DNA from: Sceloporus undulatus | Lineage: Eukaryota > Chordata > Lepidosauria > Squamata > Phrynosomatidae | Direction of reading: 5' to 3' | Assembly (NCBI RefSeq): GCF_019175285.1 | Contig: NC_056527.1 | Span: forward strand, 17,662,151 to 17,726,150 | Length of the DNA: 64,000 bases | In this document: positions 21,105 through 30,665 of the stretch, piece after piece | Layout: every line of letters starts with the position of its first letter | Numbering within the stretch: the stretch's first letter is position 1 | The notes under the pieces: generated by a model | What the model was told of the DNA's origin: nothing | Databases searched by the model: none | The model's input: only the letters and a program-made list of their open reading frames with translations | Program-made: the position numbers and the translations under genes

Positions 21105-23940
21105 CTGGAAAGGAAAAATAAGCAGAGATAAATCAACAAAAGAAGTTGTGTCCTACCAAAACAAACAAACAAAAATCCAAACAAACAAACAAACTGGAGC
21201 TTGGCTAGTAACAAATTCTTAACTAGATCTTCATTTTAATTTAAGGGAAAGTAAGCATGCACAGAAAAAGTTGGCTAAGGTGAACATCACAGAGTCCTTG
21301 TTATTTGTGCTTATTTTGAGAACAACTTTTGAAGGCAACTAGTTGTCTATCTTTAAATACAGTGATGTACCAAATGCACTCCAAAAGTACTAACAATGTA
21401 TTTGTTGGCACAAAATAGTGTTTTTCACATAGTGCTCTGGACTATATATCTCCAGTGTTTCCCAAACTTTGGTCCACCAGTTCCCAGAATTCCTGATTGT
21501 TGGCTAAACTGGGTAGGATTTCCGGAAGTTGAAGTCCAAAACACCTGGAGTACCAAAGTTAGGGAAATATACAGCCACAGTTGGGCTGAATGTCCTTTCA
21601 AGGACATTCCAAACCTGAAATTGTAATAATCTCAAAAGATAGAACAAATTAATTTTTTAATATACATTTACTTCCCATTTGCTACTTTACATGCATTACC
21701 TGGTGGTAGAATTCATAGATAAAATGGGCATATGTTATATTAGTCTAAATCAAGTAGGTGCATCTGTTTATCCCAATGGAAAGGAAATGTACTCCATAAA
21801 GGATAGCAAAAAAATAAGCAGTTTAACAGCAATAGCATTTATGTTTCTTTACTGCTTATCAGTGAACTCGGTACTCTCTAAGCAGTTTACAATCTGTAAG
21901 CTAATTGCCTCCCAACAAATGAGGTACTCATTTTACCAACCTACAAAAGGATGGAAGGCTGAGTCAACCTTGGAGCCTGAGGATCAAATTCACAAACTTG
22001 TGGATGCAGTAATGGCATTTAACCACTATGCCACCAGGACTCCTTCAGAGGAAGGAATATCCTCTGGCTGTTGGTGGACTAACAAAATAGAATTCATGTA
22101 TTTTGGAAATCTTTCATTTCAAAACTGTTCACTGGGAAATGCATCACTGTATATCCAAACACATTAATTCATCCCACTGCTTTTCACAGTTCTGTACACA
22201 TGTACAGAGCTGTCAGATGCAGTACCAAATAACGAACTTTTATTACAGGTTGAGTCCCCCTAATCCAAAATGCTTGGGACCAGAAGTGTTTGGGATTTTG
22301 GATTTTTTAAAAATTATTTTATTTTATTTTGGATTTCAGAATACCTGTAATTGCATATACAGCGCGCCCGCGCCATATGCGGGCGCGCTTTACGCGGCTT
22401 GAGCATACGCGCTCAAGCCACGGGGCACACGCAGGGCGGAAGGGGCGGCGCGTCCCATTCAATTGCATGGGCGCATGCGCCCGTTGCACCCTGTGCGCTG
22501 CCGCGCCGCCGTGCACGAGCCCCATTGTTTACAATGGGGCTTGAGCATAGGTGGAATTCGCCTTACGCAGAGGGATCTGGAACGGATCCCCGCGTAAGGC
22601 GAGGGCCCACTGTACATACATAATAAGATATCTTGGAGATGGGATACAAGTTTAAACACAAAATTAATTTATGCTTCATATACACCTTATACACATAGCC
22701 TGAAGGTAATTTTATACAATATTTTAAAATAATTTTGTGCATGAAACAAAGTTTATGTACACTGAACCATCAAAAAGCAAAGATGTCACTATATCAACCA
22801 CCTCATGAAAAAGGGTTTCGTTTTTTGGAGTATTTCAAATTTTGGAATCCTGGATAAGGAAGACTCAACTTGTACCCCATAGGAGCCATTAGGCAGATGC
22901 AATGTAAAACCAAACTTTGTGGGATGGGGTGGTGCTGTTAGGATTCCAGCCCACCACCCATGCCTTCCCCAAGATACTCCATTCCTTCCCTTCATTCTTA
23001 ATTCTCTTCCACATCAACAAGACTGCCTACATGAGCTTAGTCCTTGTTTTAAGACAAATTTTTGGTATTGCTAGACTTATGGATCGCTTAAAGTCTCCCA
23101 ATCCCTTCTCTTTATGTATGGATGACTACATAAGCACCTCTACTTGAAAAAAGAATAAGTCACAAATATATACAATTCAGGGGTATCTTGTATTGATTTT
23201 TTTTTATTTTAAAAGAAAGATATTTTTGTATGTCTTTTTCTCACCTCTGAGTATTCCTTGCCTAAGAAAACCCTATGAAATTCATAGTGTTGCCATAAGT
23301 CAACAGACAACATGAAGGCACACACACACTTCAAAACACACCTAGGGAAATCAATCAGAATCCCAACTTTAAACAAGAAGAAATTCAAGCTTATTGTTAT
23401 CATTACAAAAATTTTAAACTGAGCTGGATATACAAACGTTTTAAAGAACTAGTAATTTAGGATCAGCAAACACTCCTCAAGTTACTTCAACACACTCTTT
23501 TGCCATTTTCATCTATCGCTCTGTTCATTTGTTTGAGAACAAGTGTTCCTCAGAAAGTGCAGGTTACAAGTTACACTATTATGTATGGCATAGTGGGTTC
23601 ATGCTTGATCTTTTCTATCATCTTCAAGTACATTACATAAAACAACTAACTGATCAGCCACACACATAAATAATCTTTTAGAGGTACAATAGGTGAACAT
23701 TGTCAATCAGAATGCTATTCATGGATCATCACAGCTCTCTTTTTAAAAGAACTGTTCTTTAGAGAACAGTATTATTAAATTAGTGGATGCTGGATACAGT
23801 CTCTCTCTCCAAGGATACAACTTCCAGGAAAAATGCCAACCTTGAACAATTAAGATACGTATTTCTAGATACTCACCTATAATTGTGACATTGTAGCTGA
23901 GAGCAATGATTAAAAAGCCAAGTGAGTCCCAACATTCCAT
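19939..23940 (-). CDS. GJD4: GJD4, connexin (gap junction delta-4), complete
   Basis: Two coding exons, complement(join(19939..21104, 23877..23940)), give 409 residues. The protein begins MECWDSLGFLIIALSYNVT and ends KSEWV, as in human GJD4. It shows the connexin plan: N-terminal helix, four membrane segments (about 23-44, 79-98, 155-180, 207-227), first extracellular loop CX6CX3C (Cys54, 61, 65; CNTLQPGC) and second loop CX4CX5C (Cys186, 191, 197). Six such subunits form a connexon; paired connexons join cytoplasms. The intron falls just after the N-terminal helix, typical of delta connexins. At 409 residues it is longer than the human protein (about 370 as I recall), the difference being in the serine-rich cytoplasmic tail. 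In mammals GJD4 is linked to muscle precursor cells; tissue use here is unknown. It is convergent with FZD8 and upstream of CCNY's 3' end. Confidence 0.96.
21822..22044 (-). repeat. tRNA-derived SINE (GGCGCAGTGGTTAAATGC family)
   Basis: Minus-oriented copy: the tail CAATAGCATTTATGTTTC, then GTACTCTCTAAGCAGTTTAC, AGGATGGAAGGCTGAGTCAA, and the head CATTTAACCACTATGCCACC. The better copy is at 41443-41650. Confidence 0.72.
22246..22872. mobile_element. TA-flanked DNA transposon (pogo/Tc1-mariner-like), interrupted
   Basis: It starts CAGGTTGAGTCCCCCTAATC and ends with the reverse complement of CAAGTTGAGTCTTCCTTATC, with TA on both sides (22244-22245, 22873-22874). The inside reads CAAAATGCTTGGGACCAGAA and, further on, AAGGTAATTTTATACAATAT. 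Removing the nested element at 22360-22612 restores a continuous copy matching the second copy at 57646-57906. Non-coding, about 370 bp without the insert. Confidence 0.75.
22360..22612. mobile_element. GC-rich TA-flanked MITE nested in another element
   Basis: The ends CAGCGCGCCCGCGCC and CAGTGGGCCCTCGCC (reverse complement of the right end) match at 12 of 15 positions. TA flanks both sides (22358-22359, 22613-22614). This 253-bp piece is far more GC- and CpG-rich than its AT-rich host. It contains several hairpins: CCCGCGCCATATGCGGGCGC, GCTTGAGC..GCTCAAGC and CCCCATTGTTTACAATGGGG. Confidence 0.75.
23246..23325 (+). repeat. 5S-rRNA-derived SINE, tail only
   Basis: GAGTATTCCTTGCCTAAGAA, CCTATGAAATTCATAGTGTT and GAAGGCACACACACAC match the 3' body of the 5S-derived SINE family. 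Confidence 0.7.
23877..23940 (-). CDS. GJD4: GJD4 coding exon 1
   Basis: The start ATG is at 23940-23938 and 21 codons plus one base precede the donor GTGAGT. MECWDSLGFLIIALSYNVTI corresponds to the N-terminal helix and start of the first membrane segment of delta-4 connexins (human MEGVDLLGFLII from memory). The reading frame is open further upstream but the similarity begins at this ATG. Confidence 0.94.
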
Positions 23941-25084
23941 GTTTGGTTGCAGGAATCTTCCCTTATTGAAGGAGTAAGAAGAAATCAAGCATTTACAAAA
24001 ACCACAACAGCCTACACAGGAAAAGGGTGAAAGCATTGGGGGAAAATATTTAAAAGTTGTGCAGAAGGAAGAGGAATGAAATAAGGCTTTGCAACTTGCA
24101 GAGAGGAACAAGTGTTCCTTAGAAAGCGCGGCTAAATGCAAGAGCTAAATCCAATTCATTGCTCTCACCTCTGGCCCGACAACTGCAAGACAAAAGGCAA
24201 CAGGAATTATCTCTGCCATTGTTGGCTATTCTTACCCTCCCTAGGGCATTCCAGACTCCTGAAATTGCTGGGATAGTTCAGTGGTGAAAGAGAAATTGAG
24301 CAGTAGAAGAAATAATAGAAGCAGCTTTGTTTCTCCCTGAGTGATAAATATGGATAACGTGAGGAAAGGGGATAGAGAAACACCAAGCGCCATGTTTTCA
24401 GACAGTATTTTCTCCACACTGGCTCTATCTGAAAAACTCCCTGAAACTGATAGGTATGCTGTCCTGCAAGCCAGTCAAACCTGAAAGTCACGAAGAAACA
24501 GACCTCAGTGATGTTTCCATATTTATGCAAGTGAATAGCTATTATGAATTCCTATCCCAAAACTCAATTTAGGATCACAAAGTCTGCCTATTACATCCAA
24601 CTCTGTATAGCCCCAGCTTTTATGAATAGGCCTGCATGTCTCTGGGGTGACTGCATACATTGCCTTCCTGACAGTCCTTTGTAATATATTCAGCACCTGC
24701 CTCTGCTCACATTCCACCCATCACATTGTTTGGCATTGTACTTGTGACAAAAAGTCCTGCCTTCTCCATGAGGGACAATGGACAGGTCATCCAGAACTGG
24801 TGCCAAACCTCAGTGCTTCTTTCTTTTCCAGGAGTCAATGAGATTCAGCTGATCAAAGTGGGATAGGCTTTGGAAGCAGAACATGGGAAAACTGAAAGGA
24901 GCAATACCTCCTGATGTGAATACTGAATGCTATTAATCCCATAACAGAACCACACTGTGGATACATTTACAGGCAAGAACCCTTAAGATGTAGGCTGGCA
25001 ATATGCAAAATCCTAAGTGCAAACGCCACTGAGATGATATTAACAATGCACACTTTTAATTTCTATCCCCCATGTTATAAGAGT
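23941..25084 (-). other. GJD4 5' flank and putative promoter region
   Basis: Upstream of the GJD4 start. No CpG island, TATA box with clear placement, or repeat is obvious. Any 5' UTR cannot be delimited by eye. A 107-codon minus-strand frame (24530-24207) has no recognisable domain. Confidence 0.4.
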
Positions 25085-25478
25085 TCTGGAGGCCAGGTTA
25101 GCTTCTACCTCCAGGAGGGCCTTTACGATCTCGGCCCCCAGCCTCTGGAACTCGCTGCCCACAGAGCTCCGCGCAGCCACCTCCCTACCTCAATTTAAGA
25201 AGGGGTTAAAAACCTACTTGTTTGAGCAAGCCTACCCCTGAATATTTCCCCCCCAGAATGTGCACTCACCTCCCCCTCCTTTCCCTTTCCCTCTGCCAGT
25301 ATTAGATGGGCATGAGGCTGTAAAGTTTTTAATGTGTCTTGGTTTTATTGTGATATGGCTTATATATTGTAACTGTGTATTTTGCTTGCTGGTGTTTTTT
25401 GTATTGTTGACCTTGTTGTTCACCGCCCTGATTTGTAGAAGGGCGGTATAAAAATAAAACTTTTATTTATTATTATTA
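25085..25478 (+). mobile_element. L2-type LINE 3' end (ORF2 C-terminus, UTR, tail)
   Basis: In frame from about 25122 it encodes ISAPSLWNSLPTELRAATS and FKKGLKTYLFEQAYP then a stop, the conserved C-terminal end of L2/CR1-clade LINE ORF2. The 3' UTR ends CACCGCCCTGATTTGTAGAA, GGGCGGTATAAAAATAAAAC and an ATT microsatellite (25466-25480). The copy is well preserved and 5'-truncated. Confidence 0.82.
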
Positions 25479-25719
25479 TTATAAGTTCTGTTTCCTTGCT
25501 AAGTAGAAGTAAACATGATGGTGACGTATAGCAAAGATCTGGGAATATGGCTGCTACTGGAGCTACACTTAATCCAGCAAACAAGCAGGGCCCTGCCAAC
25601 TAGCTCTGACCCTAATGACACATGCATCAGATAGTTCCTCCACTTGGCATCTGTGCTATTGGAGTTACAGTTCACATGAATCTTGTGACTAGGAGCATTT
25701 ACAGTTAAGCTAGTGTGCC

Positions 25720-26010
25720 AACTTTGCCAGTTCCTGGAAAAGTTGGATCTGGCGACAGTAATAGATGCTTTGGTTACATCCCATTTCAGTAATGAGTTCT
25801 ATGTGAGGCTGCTCAGAAACTTCAGTTGGCCCAGAGTTGCAACTAGATTGTTAACTGAGGCTGTACAGAGGGAGCACACAACTCCCTTGTTGCAATAGCT
25901 GGCTAGCAGTCCGTTTCTGGGCTCAATTCAAAGTGCTAGTGATGACCTAAAAAACCCCTATGCAGCTTGGGCCCAGTCTGTTTGAAGAACCTTATCTCCT
26001 TTTATGAGCC
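25720..26010 (+). mobile_element. Decayed L2-type LINE ORF2 fragment
   Basis: Broken reading frames resemble the segment after the reverse transcriptase in L2-type LINEs (an AQ.C/AARLLTEA-like stretch, then phrases like GSIQSASDDLKTPMQLGP). The copy is old and frameshifted. Its extent is approximate. Confidence 0.45.
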
Positions 26011-27052
26011 TATTATCGCTCTATGATTGTCTCTATCCCACCACTTTCTCTGTCCTGCCACTTGGTCCTGGTATGGATTAAAATTACTAGAACTGGCTTC
26101 TTGATATAGGTAAAAACAGCTGACTGGAATTTTGGATGATCCTTGGGGACATGGGCTACGGATTCCCATTATAAGTGTTTGCACTTCAGAATTTACAGTT
26201 ACACACAATACTCAGCAAAATCATGTGGCACTGCACTTGCTATTTCTATCACTTCAGACTGCAGGTGTCTGGCTATATTAAAATTCCCTGAACCAAGAAA
26301 ACTCATTTCAAGCACATTTCTAGTTTAAAAGCACATTCAGAACTCCTGCTGTGTTCGATGGGACTTACTCCCAAATAAGAGTATAGGAGTAGAGCAAAAA
26401 GAGGAACTACGAACACTGAGAAACCAAAGATCCTAAGCTCAGTATGTGGCATGATAATTATTGGCATATTGGTATAGCACTTAACAACAGTGTTGGATGA
26501 GAGAGAACTTTCTTTCAAAAATGGAAACTTCCTCTTTCTCTGCACACAGAACGTCTGCAATTCCCATCACACTTAAAATAAACGTGATTCACCTCAATGT
26601 AGTGTACAAAATTTCACCATGAAACAGCTAGATGATGTAGGCCAAGTGCATTATTTGCTTTCAGCATTCACAAAGCATTCATTTTGGCACTGGGTATCAG
26701 TAGGCACATTATTAAACTGATTTAAAACCACAGAGTTAAAACAAGACTCCTTTACACATTCTTAAATTTCACCATTAGCCATGTTAAAAAACAAAGCCCA
26801 AATCTGTTTATTCAGAGTTACTGAATGAAGAGACTGTCTCATGTGCTTTTCAATAGCCAGAGACAGAAAGATAGTAGCAAGATGGCACTGAATGTTGGCA
26901 GGACAAGTGGTGGTTGTTGCATAGAAGCTAAATTTCAACTAGGCCACAGATACCAAAGAGTAGAGAACACAGATGTGTGATGGAATTAAACAGGTTGGCT
27001 TAGCTATACATGTCCTGGTTGGTGTTTACATGATCTTCTTTATACATGAGAG

Positions 27053-27053
<1 letters not shown>
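26011..27053. other. Unique spacer DNA
   Basis: No gene, RNA or clear repeat is recognised; moderately AT-rich. Confidence 0.4.
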
Positions 27054-27083
<30 letters not shown>

Positions 27084-27095
27084 ACACGCGCGCAT
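27054..27095. repeat. TG/CG/CA alternating purine-pyrimidine tract
   Basis: 42 consecutive bases alternate purine and pyrimidine: a TG run, then CGCGCGCACACGCGCGCAT. Such tracts can adopt Z-DNA. Confidence 0.85.
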
Positions 27096-27243
27096 CAAAC
27101 AAACATATAGAATTTGGAGTAATGTTTTGGCTCCATTCTCAATAGTACAACCACAACAGCATCTTGAATGTAGCCCTTGGGAGGTTGTAACTGCCCTTCC
27201 ACTTCACTGATGTTGTAAGAGCAGGTGTAATGGTTGAGCCAAG

Positions 27244-27470
27244 ACTACCTTGTATATGTATGTGCCTTCAAGTTGCTTGTTGACTAATAGCAACTCCAGG
27301 AATTTCCTAGGGTTTTCTTAGCTAAGGAATACTCTGAAGTGGGTTTGCCAGTTCCTTCCTCTGAAATATAGCCTACAGTGCCTAGTATTTGTTGGTAGTC
27401 TCACATCCAAATACTTATCAAGACTGACCCTGCTTAGCTTCTAAGATCAGACAGGATTTGGTGCCATCAT
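27244..27470 (-). repeat. 5S-rRNA-derived SINE, near full length
   Basis: The tail GTATGTGCCTTCAAGTTGCT comes first on plus. The 5S-like head is reversed at the right (CCAAATACTTATCAAGACTG, CCCTGCTTAGCTTCTAAGAT). The 5S internal control region is well kept. Confidence 0.85.
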
Positions 27471-28080
27471 CATCATCATAATTTCTATCTCGCCTTTTCC
27501 ACAAGTTGGGACTTGAAGAAGTTTACAACGATTAAAAACTGTTAAAAATCTACAAAATACAAAAGTTAAAACACAATTAACCAATCAGAAAAAAATAAAA
27601 ATAAAACATATATCATTAAAACTCACACAGACACACACCTTATGTCAACATGCATCAAATTTTGGAACAAAAAAGCTTTGCTTGTCTGTGAAAAGGAAGT
27701 AGGGAGGGTGCCCTACTTTCCAATCTAATCTCTCTGGGAAAGGAGTTCCAGAGCTTGAAAGTGGCCACTGAAAAGGCCTTCACCCATGTTCCCATCCTAT
27801 CAGGGTGGTGGGAGAGACAGAAGGGCTGCCCCTTCTTAGGGTATTTAGGCCTTAAGGACACAGAAACCCAAAAGGCAGAGGCACCAAGGGCCATCCTTCC
27901 GGCATCTTGTTGTATAGGGAGGAAGTTTGGGAGCTGCATGGTTCAAAACTGACTTCACTATCTGTCTGCTTCGAAAAGCCAAGAATAGAAAAGTGAAGGG
28001 ACTGAGAAGCACCGTGGCCCATGGTCTAAGCAAAGAAGTGGTGGAAGGTATGAATCCCACTGGTGGGTAGTAGCCAGCCT
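27471..28080 (-). mobile_element. Unclassified interspersed repeat with LINE-like tail
   Basis: It begins on plus with CATCATCATCATAATTTCTA, TCTCGCCTTTTCC and CTTGAAGAAGTTTACAACG, which on minus is an L2-type LINE tail. Further right come GGAGTTCCAGAGCTTGAAAG and GGCCTTCACCCATGTTCCC. Similar phrases appear near 40850-40910. The family is not identified by eye. Confidence 0.4.
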
Positions 28081-28237
28081 CTCCACATCAACTTGGACCA
28101 ATAGGTTGCAAGCACTTACTAGTACAGTTTAATTTATCTTATTGCTATAAGCTCACAATGATGCAAGTTGGGGAGAATCCTGTGCTTCCAAGAGCAGGGG
28201 ACACCCTTGTCTCCATTTTGCATCTTTTATTCTCTTC

Positions 28238-28880
28238 TAGAATCATAGAATTGGAAGAGAACACAAGGGCCATCCAGTCCAACTCACTGCCATGCAGGAA
28301 TACACAATCCAATTCAAGATTGCCTACAGATAGCCATCCAACCTCTGCTTAAAAACCTCCAAAGAAGGAGACTCCCGACACTCTCCCAGGTAGTGTGTAC
28401 CACTGTCAAACAGCTCTTACCAGCAGGTTCTTCTTAACATTTAGGTGGAATCTCTTTTCCTGTAATTTGAATCCATTGCTCCGTGTCCTAATCTCTGGAG
28501 CAGCAGTAAACAAGCTTGCTCCATTCTCAATATGACATCATTTCAAATATTTAAATGTAGCTATCGTTATCATCCCCAAATGTTCTCTTCTCCAGACTAA
28601 ACATACCCAGCTCCCTAAGCCACTCCCCATAGGACATGGGTTCCAGACCTTTCACCTTTTTGATCTCTGGATACTTTACAGCTTGTCAATATTGTTCTTG
28701 AATTGTGATGCCCAGAACTGGACACAGTGTTCCACGTGAGGTCCAACTAAAGTAGAACAGAGTGGTACTATTACTTCCCTTGATCTAGAAACTATACTTC
28801 CATTGATGCAGCCTAATATCTTGTCGTATTTTAGGTGCTGCATCATGCTGTTGACTTGCATTTAGCCTGCAGTCTACTAA
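28238..28880 (-). mobile_element. CR1 LINE 3' fragment
   Basis: On plus it starts AGAATCATAGAATTGGAAGA, GGGCCATCCAGTCCAACTC, the reverse of the CR1 3' end. It then runs through the reverse of the C-terminal ORF2 (minus strand encodes [32 protein letters not shown]). Matches the better copy at 48960-51930. Several frameshifts and stops. Confidence 0.85.
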
Positions 28881-29102
28881 GGTCCAAAACACACTGCAGA
28901 AATAATCCAGTTTGAGACTGCTTTAACTGTCCTGGTTCAGTGCTGGGGAATCCTGGGAATTGTAGTTTATTGTGGCACCAGAGCTCTCTGACAGAGAAGA
29001 CTAAATGTCTCACAAAACTACAGCTCTCCGAATTCCCTAGCATTGAGCCAGGGTAGTTAAAGGGGTCTCAAACGGGATTATTTTTGCATTGTGTTTTGGA
29101 TC
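28881..29102. mobile_element. TAA-flanked inverted-repeat element (Harbinger-like)
   Basis: The left end GGTCCAAAACACACTGCAGA and right end (reverse complement) GATCCAAAACACAATGCAAA pair. Arms continue inward with CTCTCTGACAGAGA at the centre. TAA flanks it at 28878-28880 and 29103-29105. A 3-bp TWA target is typical of PIF/Harbinger elements. 222 bp, non-coding. Confidence 0.7.
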
Positions 29103-29105
29103 TAA

Positions 29106-29308
29106 GGCCCCATACAGACAGGCCAAAATAAAGCTGCTTCGGGGTCACTTTGGAGGTATGCTGTTTAAATGATGCATGCATACTAAGTCCAGAACTGGAG
29201 CACAGCTTTGGCGCAGCTTCCAGACTCTTAGGATGCATGCATCTTTTTAACAGCCTAACTTCAAAGTGACCCCGAAGCAGCTTTATTTTGGCCTGTCTGT
29301 ATGGGGCC
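29106..29308. mobile_element. Fold-back MITE with long perfect arms and TAA flanks
   Basis: The first 47 bases (GGCCCCATACAGACAGGCCA, AAATAAAGCTGCTTCGGGGT, CACTTTG) are repeated exactly inverted at the right end, and weaker pairing (GATGCATGCAT) continues inward. TAA lies on both sides (29103-29105, 29309-29311). 203 bp, non-coding. The left TAA is also the right flank of the preceding element. A related copy is at about 35918-36143. Confidence 0.82.
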
Positions 29309-29539
29309 TAAGATTCATATTAAAGAGTGTAATATTACACTGTAGTCGTGGGAAAACCATGACCTCTATAGGTTATTGAAGTTTTATACCTAACCAATGG
29401 AAATTCTATTCTGCCACATCCTTTATGAGGAATTGTACTGTCCAGTGTAGCTTCATAGCCTCATATGATATGCTTCCCACCACCACCATACTTTCACAAC
29501 ATCTCAGCTTGGAAAGAAATGTAAGCAGTGATATGCTGC

Positions 29540-29905
29540 TAAACCTATCTACAGCCCATCTCTGAAGTGGCATCCCTTGTGGAATATTCTGCCCTTAGAA
29601 CCCAATTGATGCCAACATTTGTATCATTTTGGCACAAGTCAAACCCTGGCTTTTTATTAAAGCCTTCAGGCCTAATTGATTTTATCCAGGCTGCCCATGT
29701 GTTATGGCTGCATTATTTTAAATTACTTTAATTGGTTTTAAATTGTTTTTTAACTGATAAACAATTTAATTATATTTTTAGCCTTTTAAAGTTAATGTTG
29801 GTATTTATTGGTTTAAACTAATTTTGTTTTAAGTTGCCCTGAGATCCTCACATACAGGCTGGGATGTAAATATTTTAATAAATAAACTGTCAAAATAAAT
29901 ACACA
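29540..29905 (+). mobile_element. L2-type LINE 3' end, decayed
   Basis: Phrases such as GTGGAATATTCTGCCCTTAG, CCTGGCTTTTTATTAAAGCC and AGTTGCCCTGAGATCCTCAC, ending TATTTTAATAAATAAACTG, follow the layout of L2-type ORF2 end, 3' UTR and tail. Frames are broken. Confidence 0.5.
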
Positions 29906-30665
29906 CATTTATTTCCAAGGCCATTTTACCAACTCCTATTTTGAAAATACACTCAGCTATGATGAAATAGGCCTGTTTGCACAGACAGTGCTTGTTGCCT
30001 CTACATTCAGTACTGTTCAAAACGGTTTAACATTGGGGAGTACAGTTGTCTACTTACAGCACTCACTCCTGCGGAAGCACATGGGATCATTTACAGACCA
30101 GAATTTTTCAAGAGTTCTTTTGCAACCTCTATAAACTTGGAAGAGTTTATAGAACCAAACAGGGAAGAAACCTCTTTAAAAAACGGTTCAGAATAATTTA
30201 TACTTAAACATTAAAAATGAGGAAAAAAGCCCCACATTTAATAGTAGATTTCTCTTTTTTTAATTTTTAGTGCAAGAAACATAACCAAGTTAAATCACAG
30301 AATCAGTACTAATTGAAGAATATGGAAAATTCTCCTATACAGAGGTAGAATCCAGTGCACAAGGCTAAAACGATATCCAATAGTCTAAACAAGACTGAGC
30401 CAGGTTTTACGGAATCCACTTGGAATTTTAAGTATCAGACTGTATGTACATACATACAATAAATATACTATACAATCTTTAAAGTTGTTTAATAAACCTC
30501 ACAAAATTATAGTAGATGCATTGAGAATTTTACATAATGCAAACTTTTCTGTCTTCTGTCTTCCTCTAGCTCCATCCCAACATGTAGAACAATGACTTTC
30601 TTGCTAGAAAAGTCAGCCCAAATATTGTTTCACAAAGTGTTGATAAAACAAAACATTGTAAAAAT
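29906..30665. other. Unique AT-rich spacer next to the CCNY 3' end
   Basis: No gene or known repeat is seen. It could include a distal part of the CCNY 3' UTR if a later polyadenylation site is used. Confidence 0.4.

Larger units (their letters stand above)
21105..23876 (-). other. GJD4: GJD4 intron 1
   Basis: A 2.77 kb intron with GT-AG ends (donor GTGAGT at 23876-23871). It contains an inverted-repeat remnant (about 21440-21570), a tRNA-derived SINE (21822-22044), a TA-flanked DNA transposon with a second one nested in it (22246-22872), and a 5S-derived SINE tail (23246-23325). A poly-CAAA stretch lies at 21160-21192. Confidence 0.85.

Noticed and set aside
22319-22659. Overlapping open frames rich in Arg and Ala in both strands
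   Set aside because: They arise from the GC-rich nested transposon at 22360-22612, which has few stop codons because of composition.
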